Assembly: GCA_009702045.1 (NCBI GenBank)
Contig: WLIV01000013.1
Span: 24,552 to 88,551, forward strand
Length of the DNA stretch: 64,000 nucleotides
Direction: 5' to 3'
From: Actinomycetota bacterium
GTDB taxonomy: Bacteria; Actinomycetota; Acidimicrobiia; Acidimicrobiales; Ilumatobacteraceae
Part shown: positions 44,153 to 52,925 of the stretch, in pieces
How the letters are laid out: each line of letters begins with the position of its first letter
Numbering within the stretch: position 1 is the stretch's first letter
Notes under the pieces: generated by a model
Told to the model about the DNA's origin: nothing
Seen by the model: only the letters and a program-made list of their open reading frames with translations
Database searches by the model: none
Program-made: the position numbers and the translations under genes

Positions 44153-45502
44153 ATGGCCGAACCCACCGCCCGCCTGGCCGATCTGGCGATCGTCAACTGC
44201 ACTGCACTGCTGTCCACGAGCGCCGAGCGGACCTCCTTCGCACCGGGCACCACGCTCGAGATCACCGAAGGCTTCCTTACCCGGATCGGCTCTGACCCGG
44301 CGCACGCGACCGAGGTCATCGACGCACGCGGCATGGTGGCCATGCCCGGCCTGATCAACACGCACACGCACGCGGCGATGACGTTCCTGCGCGGCGCCGC
44401 CGAAGACGTGGCAGTGGCCAACTGGTTCAACGACTACATCTGGCCGATGGAGGTGAACGTCGGCGAGCACGATGTGTACCTCGGCACGATGGTGGCGATC
44501 GCTGAGATGATCGAGTGCGGCGTCACCACGTTCGCCGACCACTACTTCTACATGTACCGGGCGGCACAGGCCGTCGAGGAATCCGGTATCCGTGCCAACC
44601 TCGGCTCGGCGTTCTTCAGCTCGCAAGGCGACAGCGGGGTCGAGGCTTCAGCGGCGTTCGCCGAGCGTTGGAACGGGCGGGCCAACGGGCGCATCACCAC
44701 CTCGATCGCGCCACACGCGCCCTACACCGTCACCGACGAACACCTGCGCCTCGCAGCCGAACACGCGGTGCGCCTGGGCGTGAAAGTGCACATCCACGGC
44801 GCCGAAGACATCATCCAGACCAACGCCAGCCTGCGATCGCGCAACGAGACGCCCATCCGCGTGCTGGAACACACCGGCGTGCTCGACGCTGGGGCGATCA
44901 TCGCCCACGGCAACGGCATCCTGCCCGACGACATCCCGCTGCTGGCCTTGCGCCGCGACAGAGTGGGCGTCACCCACGGGCCGAAGGGTTACCTCAAGTT
45001 CGCAATGGGCCCGCTGACGCCGATCGCCGCGCTCAGGGAGGCCGGCGTGCCGGTGGGCTACTGCACCGACGGTGTCGCTTCGAACAACACGCTCGACATT
45101 CTCGAGAGCATGCGTGTCACTGCAATTTCACAAAAGCAGATCGCCGACGATGCCACGTGGTTCACCAGTGCGATGGCGCTCGACATGGCCGGCCCCCAGT
45201 CGGCCGCCGTGTTGGGTATGCGTGGCGAACTCGGCGTGCTGTCAGTGGGGGCGCGGGCCGACGTGATCCTGGTCGACACCAGTGGGTTCCACTGTCAGCC
45301 GCTGCACGACCTCGCGGCTGCGCTCGTCTACTCGGTGCAACCGTCCGACGTGCGCACCACCATCGTCGACGGCAAGGTGTTGATGCGCGACCGACAGTTG
45401 CTCACCATCGACCGACAGGGGCTACTGGACGAGTTCCGCCAGCGGGCCCGCGAGATCACCGACCGCACACACGGGCGCACGATCCAGGACTACACGCAAT
45501 AA
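44153..45502 (+). CDS. Amidohydrolase (5'-MTA/SAH deaminase, TrzN/MtaD-like)
   Basis: This is a 449-residue metal-dependent hydrolase of the ATZ/TRZ subfamily. Metal-site motifs are MPGLINTHTHAAMTFLRG (H-x-H), VKVHIHGAED with its His, IIAHGNGI with its His, and PVGYCTDGVASNNTLDILESMR (Asp). The sequence is closest in pattern to 5'-methylthioadenosine/S-adenosylhomocysteine deaminases. The exact substrate cannot be proved by reading. It lies 10 bases after glycerate kinase. Confidence 0.87.
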   Translation: MAEPTARLADLAIVNCTALLSTSAERTSFAPGTTLEITEGFLTRIGSDPAHATEVIDARGMVAMPGLINTHTHAAMTFLRGAAEDVAVANWFNDYIWPMEVNVGEHDVYLGTMVAIAEMIECGVTTFADHYFYMYRAAQAVEESGIRANLGSAFFSSQGDSGVEASAAFAERWNGRANGRITTSIAPHAPYTVTDEHLRLAAEHAVRLGVKVHIHGAEDIIQTNASLRSRNETPIRVLEHTGVLDAGAIIAHGNGILPDDIPLLALRRDRVGVTHGPKGYLKFAMGPLTPIAALREAGVPVGYCTDGVASNNTLDILESMRVTAISQKQIADDATWFTSAMALDMAGPQSAAVLGMRGELGVLSVGARADVILVDTSGFHCQPLHDLAAALVYSVQPSDVRTTIVDGKVLMRDRQLLTIDRQGLLDEFRQRAREITDRTHGRTIQDYTQ

Positions 45503-45507
45503 CCCGG

Positions 45508-46131
45508 TCAGGTGACAACGGGTGCGATGGTGGTGCCGCTTGCGGGCGTTCCCTGGATGGTGGACAGCGTCTTGCCGGCCAGATCGTTCCCGAGCAGCAG
45601 AACGACACTGCTGCCTTCCGACCAACCACCACTGGTGACGGGAAGCGGCAGGCTGGCAGCCTCGACGGCAATACCGCCCAGAAGCTGCGCGAGCGTGTCG
45701 GCCACGGGCTTGGCCGCAGGGTCGTCGGCCTTGTAGAGCACCTTGCTGATGGCCAGCGGCGGGTTGGCGGTGCCGTTGGTGGCATCCGACATGGTGAATC
45801 CGGCACCGAGGAGGGCAGTGGTCATCATGCGCGCCACGCCGTTCTGGCCGCTGGCGTTGGCTACCTGCACCTTGGTACCGGTGAACGACTGCGGGATCGT
45901 GGTGGTGCTGGTCTCGTTCGGGTCGACGTAACCGGAGCCGGTGTCGGGTGTCGTTTGCTCGGTGCCACCCGTGTCGGGCTTCACAGTTTGTGTACCGGAG
46001 TCGTTCACCTTGCGCAGGATGAGAAAGCCCAGCACGAGCGCGACGGCCGTGACAAAGATGGCCACGCCGCTGCCCATCGAGGGTCCGCTGGCGGTGGTCC
46101 GAGAGCTACGGCCCCCGAAGTCGTTGCTCAT
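45508..46131 (-). CDS. LytR C-terminal domain protein (Cei-like)
   Basis: This is a 207-residue protein with one N-terminal membrane helix (GSGVAIFVTAVALVLGFLIL, about residues 20-39), a Thr/Pro linker and an extracytoplasmic LytR_C domain (VQVANASGQNGVARMMTTALLGAGF). In mycobacteria the same order, DUF3263 gene then LytR_C gene, occurs with the Cei envelope-integrity protein. The ribosome site GGGAG precedes the ATG. Its upstream neighbour on the same strand is the DUF3263 gene, 20 bases away. Confidence 0.87.
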   Translation of the reverse strand: MSNDFGGRSSRTTASGPSMGSGVAIFVTAVALVLGFLILRKVNDSGTQTVKPDTGGTEQTTPDTGSGYVDPNETSTTTIPQSFTGTKVQVANASGQNGVARMMTTALLGAGFTMSDATNGTANPPLAISKVLYKADDPAAKPVADTLAQLLGGIAVEAASLPLPVTSGGWSEGSSVVLLLGNDLAGKTLSTIQGTPASGTTIAPVVT

Positions 46132-46151
46132 CTTGACTCCCTGCTGAGTGG

Positions 46152-46433
46152 TCAGGCCTGTTCGCCTGCAGCCGCGCCATCGATCAGTGCCCGGCGACGA
46201 CGCTCGCGGTGACGGCGCAGGCGGCGCACCACCAACGGATCTTCGAGCATCGCTGCCGGATGATCGATCACCCGGTTGAGTTCCAGATTGTACTCCTCCA
46301 CCGAGCACGTGAACCGCGCGCGGATCGCATCATGGCGATCCTCGTCGAGCGTGAACCACGTGGCCTCGAAGTGGAGAATGGCGAGGTCTCGTTCGCCGAG
46401 CGTCTCGCGGGGATCATCGGTTTCGACGGTCAT
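46152..46433 (-). CDS. DUF3263 family protein
   Basis: This is a 93-residue, basic, helical protein (ERDLAILHFEATWFTLDEDRHDAIRARFTCSVEEYNLELNRVIDHPAAMLEDPLVVRRLRRHRERRRRAL). It matches DUF3263, an actinobacterial family of unknown function whose sequence suggests a small HTH protein (R-x-R-F ... Y-x-x-x-L-N). It is paired with the LytR_C gene as in mycobacteria and divergent from udk. The ATG at 46433 starts directly at the family N-terminus. Confidence 0.85.
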   Translation of the reverse strand: MTVETDDPRETLGERDLAILHFEATWFTLDEDRHDAIRARFTCSVEEYNLELNRVIDHPAAMLEDPLVVRRLRRHRERRRRALIDGAAAGEQA

Positions 46434-46529
46434 GGTGCCCACAGCCTGCCCGACTTGGACCAGGAAAACCAAGCATCGGACAGGTGTTCGACACCGTCCC
46501 AACGATGTATGCCGGAGTAGTTTCAAGAG

Positions 46530-47162
46530 ATGGCCACCGATCACCGCCCGTTCATGATCGGCGTCGCCGGCGGCAGTTCTTCGGGAAAGACCACTGTGGC
46601 GGAACGGTTGGCCGAGCTGGCCGGCGATCAGCGGGTCGCGCTGATCAAACTCGACTCCTACTACTGCTCGTTCCCCGACCTACCGATCGACGTGCGGGCC
46701 AAGGCGAACTACGACCACCCCAGCGCCTTCGACTGGGTGCTGCTGAACCAGCACCTCGACGAGTTGAGTACGGGCAGGTCCGTTCCCGTGCCGGTGTACG
46801 ACTACACGAGCCATGTGCGCAGCGCTGAGGTGCGCACGGTGTCACCCTCGCGCATCATCGTCGTCGAAGGCATCCTGGTGCTGGCCGAGCAATCGGTGCG
46901 CGACCGCTTCGAGCTCAAGGTGTACATCGATACCGAGGCCGACCTGCGGTTCATCCGTCGCCTCATCCGCGATGTCGCCGAGCGCGGCCGCACCCCCGAC
47001 AGCATCATCGCCCAGTACCTCGAGTCGGTCCGGCCGGCCCACGAACAGTTCATCGAGCCGAGCAAACGTTTCGCCGACGTGATCATCCCCCACGGCGGTC
47101 TCAACGCTCCCGCCATCGACGTGCTGCTGGCACGTGTACGCGAACTCACTGTCTCTCAATAG
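46530..47162 (+). CDS. udk: Uridine kinase
   Basis: This 210-residue kinase phosphorylates uridine and cytidine in pyrimidine salvage. The Walker A is GVAGGSSSGKTTVAERL (residues 11-27), followed by LIKLDSYY, NYDHPSAFDWVLL, VPVYDYTSHVR, IVVEGILVLAEQSVRD and DTEADLRFIRRLIRDVAERGR. Length is normal. It is divergent from the DUF3263 gene and convergent with the DUF779 gene, with one base between the stop codons. Confidence 0.93.
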   Translation: MATDHRPFMIGVAGGSSSGKTTVAERLAELAGDQRVALIKLDSYYCSFPDLPIDVRAKANYDHPSAFDWVLLNQHLDELSTGRSVPVPVYDYTSHVRSAEVRTVSPSRIIVVEGILVLAEQSVRDRFELKVYIDTEADLRFIRRLIRDVAERGRTPDSIIAQYLESVRPAHEQFIEPSKRFADVIIPHGGLNAPAIDVLLARVRELTVSQ

Positions 47163-47163
47163 T

Positions 47164-47563
47164 TCACCCCGGAGGGTGCTGTTCGCCGTTCGGCGGCGGC
47201 CCCGCGTCCGCAAGCGCGGCCGACTCGTCGTCCGTGAAAAGACGTGAACGGGTGAGGAACCGGAACCCCTCCGGTGCCTCGGCCGAGAACCCCGACCCGC
47301 GGCCCTTCACCAGGTCGATGGTCAGACACGTGTGCGCCCAGTACGCGAACTGCGCGGCACCGATGTAAAACGGCTGCCCGGCGATGTCGCCGAGGTAGAT
47401 GTCCTGTGCGCCCACTTTGAACTCGAAGCGAGGGAAACACATCGGCGACGACCCGTCGCAACAACCACCGGGACTGGTGGAACAGCAACGGTCCGTGCTG
47501 CTCCACCAGTCGCGCGACCATCGCCACTGCGTTATCGGTGATGGTCACTCGTGCGGTGGTCAT
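47164..47563 (-). pseudogene. DUF779 protein interrupted by a one-base frameshift
   Basis: Two frames join to a full DUF779 protein. The first reads VTITDNAVAMVARLVEQHGPLLFHQS, and the second reads GGCCDGSSPMCFPRFEFKVGAQDIYLGDIAGQPFYIGAAQFAYWAHTCLTIDLVKGRGSGFS. An extra base in the run GGG (47470-47472 on the plus strand) breaks the frame right before the Gly-Gly-Cys-Cys motif. The remaining sequence is intact, so this could be a sequencing error in a homopolymer or a recent mutation. DUF779 genes usually adjoin aldehyde dehydrogenases, as here (three-base gap). Confidence 0.85.
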
Positions 47564-47566
47564 CGC

Positions 47567-49084
<1,518 letters not shown>

Positions 49085-49101
49085 GACCCCTCCAAGGAAA
49101 G

Positions 49102-49116
49102 ATGGGGTACCCCCAT
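49102..49116. promoter_or_regulatory. Inverted repeat between ALDH and GAF-regulator genes
   Basis: ATGGGG-TAC-CCCCAT is a perfect 6-bp inverted repeat in the 61-base divergent gap. It is a candidate operator for the adjacent regulator. The role is inferred from position only. Confidence 0.45.
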
Positions 49117-49145
49117 GGCCCCCAATAGGGCATGATGGGCTGGCC

Positions 49146-50327
49146 ATGGTTGGCAAAAGGTTGAGTATCCCGGGAGGTCGGGAGTTGCGGGGCGGACCGA
49201 CCTTCGTGCCTTCGGCGGTGAACCGCTCCCTGGAATCGTTTCTCGCCGGCGAGGACACCGCGCTCGATGCACTGGTACGCAGCGAGGTACTCGAATCGTG
49301 GTCGCATTCGGCCGAACACCTTGCACCGGTGACCGACCATGCGCCGGTGATCTCCGAAGCAGTAGAGCGGTGGCGCTCTACCCGCATGGCGAGCGCCTTT
49401 CAGGCCATCGCCGGCGAACTCGAGGATGTGGCGGCGGCCGGCGACTTCGTGGCCGCGGTCACCGACGAGCAAGGTGTGATCGTGTGGGTCGCCGGGGGGC
49501 GCACGATGCGCCGCCGCGCTGAGGCAGTCGGCTTCGCTCCCGGCGGTCGCTGGAGCGAGGACGCCGTGGGCACCAATGCGCTCGGGGTCGCCTTGCGTAC
49601 CGGGCGCCCTTCGGCCATACGGGCCACTGAACACTTCTCACCCATCGTGCAGAACTGGGTGTGCTACTCGGCACCGATCCTCAACCCCAACACGGGCCGA
49701 CCGGCGGGAGTGCTCGACCTCTCCACCACATGGTCACGCGCCAATCCACTGGCGCTCAGCACAGTGTCGGCGATGGCACGCAACCTGGAGTTGATGCTGC
49801 GCGCATCGCCGCATGAGCGCCGATTGCAGCTGCGCGTGCTTGGCGGCGGCGACGTACTCCTCGATGGTGTCGTGCTGCCACTGGCGCCGCGGCAAGTCGA
49901 GTTGGTCACCGTGCTCTCACTACACCCTGGCGGGCTCACCCTTGAGACGTTGCACGAGTTGCTGCACCTCAACGGTGGAGGTTCGATCAGCTCGACCAAA
50001 GCGGAGGTGTCGTACCTACGACGTCACCTCGGCGACATGCTGTTGAGCCGCCCCTACCGATTGGCCGAACAGTGCGGGGCCGACCACCTCGATGCCTTGG
50101 TCGCGCTTCGCGAAGGCAGGGTCGACGACGCGCTCACCCTGTACCGAGGCCCGCTGCTGCCGCGCTCTCAGTGCTGGGCGATCGAGGAGCATCGGGCCGT
50201 ACTCGAGTCCGCCATCCGCGGAGCCGTGGTGAACGACCCGACGCCAGCGCGAGTAGCCGCAGCGCGCGCGGCCATCCCCTACGACACGTATCTGGCCGAT
50301 CTCGCCGACGGTTACCGAACGCGGTGA
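49146..50327 (+). CDS. GAF-domain transcriptional regulator (AcoR-like N-terminus)
   Basis: This is a 393-residue regulator. Residues 15-235 resemble the sensor part of AcoR-type activators ([85 protein letters not shown]). Instead of a sigma-54 AAA+ domain it continues into a winged-helix-like C-terminus ([26 protein letters not shown]). It is divergent from the aldehyde dehydrogenase, which suggests induction by an aldehyde or alcohol. Its last 16 bases overlap the end of the convergent delta-60 repeat gene. Confidence 0.82.
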   Translation: MVGKRLSIPGGRELRGGPTFVPSAVNRSLESFLAGEDTALDALVRSEVLESWSHSAEHLAPVTDHAPVISEAVERWRSTRMASAFQAIAGELEDVAAAGDFVAAVTDEQGVIVWVAGGRTMRRRAEAVGFAPGGRWSEDAVGTNALGVALRTGRPSAIRATEHFSPIVQNWVCYSAPILNPNTGRPAGVLDLSTTWSRANPLALSTVSAMARNLELMLRASPHERRLQLRVLGGGDVLLDGVVLPLAPRQVELVTVLSLHPGGLTLETLHELLHLNGGGSISSTKAEVSYLRRHLGDMLLSRPYRLAEQCGADHLDALVALREGRVDDALTLYRGPLLPRSQCWAIEEHRAVLESAIRGAVVNDPTPARVAAARAAIPYDTYLADLADGYRTR

Positions 50328-51520
50328 GTGCGGCGCTGGGCGGCAACGAGCGCCGCGCCAGCCGCGAGCATCGTCAGTGCAATCCAGATGAGACCGTCGG
50401 TGCTCACTCCGGTCGCCGGGAGATCTGGTGCATAGCTCGCTGGTGCGTAGCTCGAGCTCAGTCGCGCCACCCGGCTGGTGAAATTGCCACCCACCAGGAG
50501 GTTGTCGCTCGCGTCGACGGTGATCGCCCACACGCGGTTGTCGAAGTAGGAGCCAACCGTCGAGTTGAAGGCTGTATCGGCGGTGCCATCGGCGTTGAAC
50601 CGCGCAAGGTGGGTGGTTGTATCCCCACCGATGACCACTTTGCCGTCACGCTGAATCGCCAACGCGTACATCCCGACCTCTTCGATGCCGACGGCGTGCA
50701 CGTGTGCGTTGAACCCTGTGTCCGCCGTGCCATCGGAGTGATAGCGCGCGAGTCGATCTCCGAACTCTCCGACAATGACCACGGAGCCGTCGGTAGCCAC
50801 GCGAACGATGCTCACCGTTCCACCCGCGTCACCGACGTTGTTGTTGAAGGTCGTGTCCGGCGCGCCACTCGCCAGGAACCGCTTCAGGTGGCCGGTGAAC
50901 TCGCCCGCGACCAGGATCTTGCCGTCGGACTGCAACGCGACGGAGTAGGCACGTGCATCCAGGGTTGCTGCCACGTTCGCGTTGAACGCGGCATCGGCGG
51001 TTCCGTCGGGGTTCAGACGGGCCAAGATCCCGGCGAAACTGCCAACGACCAGGATCTGTCCATCGGGCTGAACGACAACAGCGCCGGTCTCCCCGCCGAG
51101 AGCGCTGATACTCGCTGCTGCGAACGCTGGATCGGGTGCTCCTGCAGAGGAGAAGCGGTACAGCCCGGTAAACCAGCCGGCAGCAACGATCTCGCCCGAC
51201 TGGCCGACGGAGAGCGACGTGATTCTGGCGCCACCAGTGACGCCGCCGGCAAGTGCGTTGAAGCTGATGTCGGGTACACCTGCGGCACCGAAGCGAGCAA
51301 CCGTGCCGCTGAAGTCGCCACCGACGACGATCGAGCCATCGGATTGCACGGCGACCGCGTTCACCTCGCTATTGAACGGCTGTGAAAACGCAGCAGCGAA
51401 GTCGGCGTCTGGAGTGCCGTCAACACCCGCAGCACGAGCGACCGACGGGCCGATGGCGAGCGAAATCGCGGTGGTGAACAAGGTGATGACGGCGACACGC
51501 CCTCGACTCTTCGGCTGCAT
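50312..51520 (-). CDS. Delta-60 repeat (beta-propeller) surface protein with LPATG sorting signal
   Basis: This is a 402-residue secreted protein. A signal peptide (RVAVITLFTTAISLAIGPSVARA) is followed by about six repeats of the delta-60 type (VAVQSDGSIVVGGDFSGTVARFGAAGVPDISFN and relatives, about 55 residues apart), which form a beta-propeller-like domain. The C-terminus carries DLPATGVSTDG, a hydrophobic helix (LIWIALTMLAAGAALVAA) and basic residues, a sortase sorting signal. No sortase gene is in the window. GAGGAAG precedes the ATG; an ATG at 51538 is the alternative. Confidence 0.87.
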   Translation of the reverse strand: MQPKSRGRVAVITLFTTAISLAIGPSVARAAGVDGTPDADFAAAFSQPFNSEVNAVAVQSDGSIVVGGDFSGTVARFGAAGVPDISFNALAGGVTGGARITSLSVGQSGEIVAAGWFTGLYRFSSAGAPDPAFAAASISALGGETGAVVVQPDGQILVVGSFAGILARLNPDGTADAAFNANVAATLDARAYSVALQSDGKILVAGEFTGHLKRFLASGAPDTTFNNNVGDAGGTVSIVRVATDGSVVIVGEFGDRLARYHSDGTADTGFNAHVHAVGIEEVGMYALAIQRDGKVVIGGDTTTHLARFNADGTADTAFNSTVGSYFDNRVWAITVDASDNLLVGGNFTSRVARLSSSYAPASYAPDLPATGVSTDGLIWIALTMLAAGAALVAAQRRTHRVR

Positions 51521-51685
51521 CTTGCTGCTTCCTCTCATGCGGGCACGGGTCTATACCAGCCTGCACTATAACTGTGACGGCAATGACACGCACAGATACT
51601 GAGAGAGGCTCCGGTCAACGAGGTCGCCGACGCCAAACGCAGCAGCTGAACGGCCTCGCCGACCTCCCACTAGCCTGAGCGGGTC

Positions 51686-51761
51686 GCCGGGTTAGCTCAG
51701 TTGGTAGAGCACTTGACTTGTAATCATGAGGTGGCGAGTTCGATCCTCGCACCCGGCTCCA
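51686..51761 (+). tRNA. tRNA-Thr (TGT)
   Basis: This is a 76-base cloverleaf with encoded CCA. The anticodon loop is CTTGTAA, giving TGT. The acceptor GCCGGGT pairs with ACCCGGC; the D arm is GCTCAGTTGGTAGAGC and the T arm GCGAG-TTCGATC-CTCGC. The anticodon stem has one T-T mismatch (28/42), otherwise regular. Confidence 0.95.
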
Positions 51762-51882
51762 GATCCATCCTCCGAGCTCACACAATGCTCACATCCCGCA
51801 CATGGGGTCATCACCGGTGCACCGGATGATGACGGTGTCAGGTCGGGCGTCCGCCAGGCCGACGCTCACTTGGAGGACCCCC

Positions 51883-52581
51883 ATGAAACGCTCGCACACG
51901 TTCACCGCACTTGCGGCGATCACCCTCGCCGGCGCGCTGTGCATCGGCAACACCGCCTCTGCCGCAGGCCGACCGGCCGGCGACCTCGGCCCCGCCAAGG
52001 CCCGTTGCACCGCTGCCATCACCGAACGCCAGAATGAACTCAACTCACTGTCGGGCAAGGCCGCTGGCGCCGCCCAACTGACCGATGCCCACGAATCGAC
52101 GATTGCTTCGTTCCTGTCGTCGGCGAAGTCCGGGCTCAGCGAACTGCAGACGAAGATCGACGCCGACACCGACCCGGCCACGTTGCGGGCCGACTGTGAC
52201 GCCGTCAGAACCGAGTTCCGGGTGTTCGCATTACGGGCGCCTCAGGTGCACATGGCCATCGCTGGTGATCGCCAGGCCGCAGGGCTGACCAAGGCGACCA
52301 CCATCGCGGCCAAGTTGCAGACCGCCATCCAGACCGCAGCCGACAACGGCAAGGACGTCACCAGCGAGACCGCAAAACTGGCGGAGATGAACGGACTGCT
52401 GGCCGACGCATCGTCGAAGCTCGGTGGTGTGGTCGACGCCGAACTGAGCGTCACCGTCACCCAGTGGAACTCCGATCACACGGTGCTCTCCGCGACGAAC
52501 ACTGCGCTGCACGCTGCGCAGAACGACCTGCGGGCCGCGCTCGCCGACGCCAAGGCGATCATCGCCGAGTTGAAGGCGTGA
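51883..52581 (+). CDS. Secreted helical protein of unknown function
   Basis: This is a 232-residue exported protein with a signal peptide (MKRSHTFTALAAITLAGALCIGNTASA). The mature part is long helices with heptad-like patterns (LSELQTKIDADTDPATLRADCDAVRTEFRVFALRAPQVHMAIAGDRQ; LAEMNGLLADASSKLGGVVDAEL). GGAGGA precedes the ATG. No family is recognised. The next lipoprotein gene starts five bases after the stop, so they are likely co-transcribed. Confidence 0.77.
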   Translation: MKRSHTFTALAAITLAGALCIGNTASAAGRPAGDLGPAKARCTAAITERQNELNSLSGKAAGAAQLTDAHESTIASFLSSAKSGLSELQTKIDADTDPATLRADCDAVRTEFRVFALRAPQVHMAIAGDRQAAGLTKATTIAAKLQTAIQTAADNGKDVTSETAKLAEMNGLLADASSKLGGVVDAELSVTVTQWNSDHTVLSATNTALHAAQNDLRAALADAKAIIAELKA

Positions 52582-52586
52582 GCACC

Positions 52587-52925
52587 ATGCAGCGCCACTT
52601 CGCCACCCGCAGCTCGCTGCTGATCGTCGCCACCACCGCCGTGTTGATGCTGACCGCCTGCGGCAGCAACGGCTCCACCAGCAACGGCTCCACCAGCATC
52701 GACCACACCGGCGCCGTCAGCCCCGCTGTCACCGACAGCGTCGACAGTACCGGAGTGCCAGCCACCGACTCATCGTCCACGGCGCCCACCACGGTGAAGG
52801 CCAGCACCGCTGCCACCGTCGTCGACCCGGCTCTCGACACGGCCATCGCCGACGTGGAGACGCTGCTGGGCAAGAACGATCAAGACCTCAAGGACGCTGC
52901 CGCAGCAGCAGCCAACGGCGGCTGA
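52587..52925 (+). CDS. Small Ser/Thr-rich lipoprotein
   Basis: This is a 112-residue protein with a lipoprotein signal (LLIVATTAVLMLTACGSN, lipobox LTAC), a Ser/Thr/Asp-rich linker with repeated NGSTS, and an Ala-rich helical end (DTAIADVETLLGKNDQDLKDAAAAAANGG). It has no recognisable domain. Its last 46 bases overlap the 3' end of the convergent BTAD regulator gene. Confidence 0.75.
   Translation: MQRHFATRSSLLIVATTAVLMLTACGSNGSTSNGSTSIDHTGAVSPAVTDSVDSTGVPATDSSSTAPTTVKASTAATVVDPALDTAIADVETLLGKNDQDLKDAAAAAANGG

Noticed and set aside
44515..46212. 565-codon plus-strand frame over the amidohydrolase and LytR_C genes
   Set aside because: It spans a well-supported gene in another frame and one on the opposite strand; the sequence is a low-complexity Arg-rich shadow.
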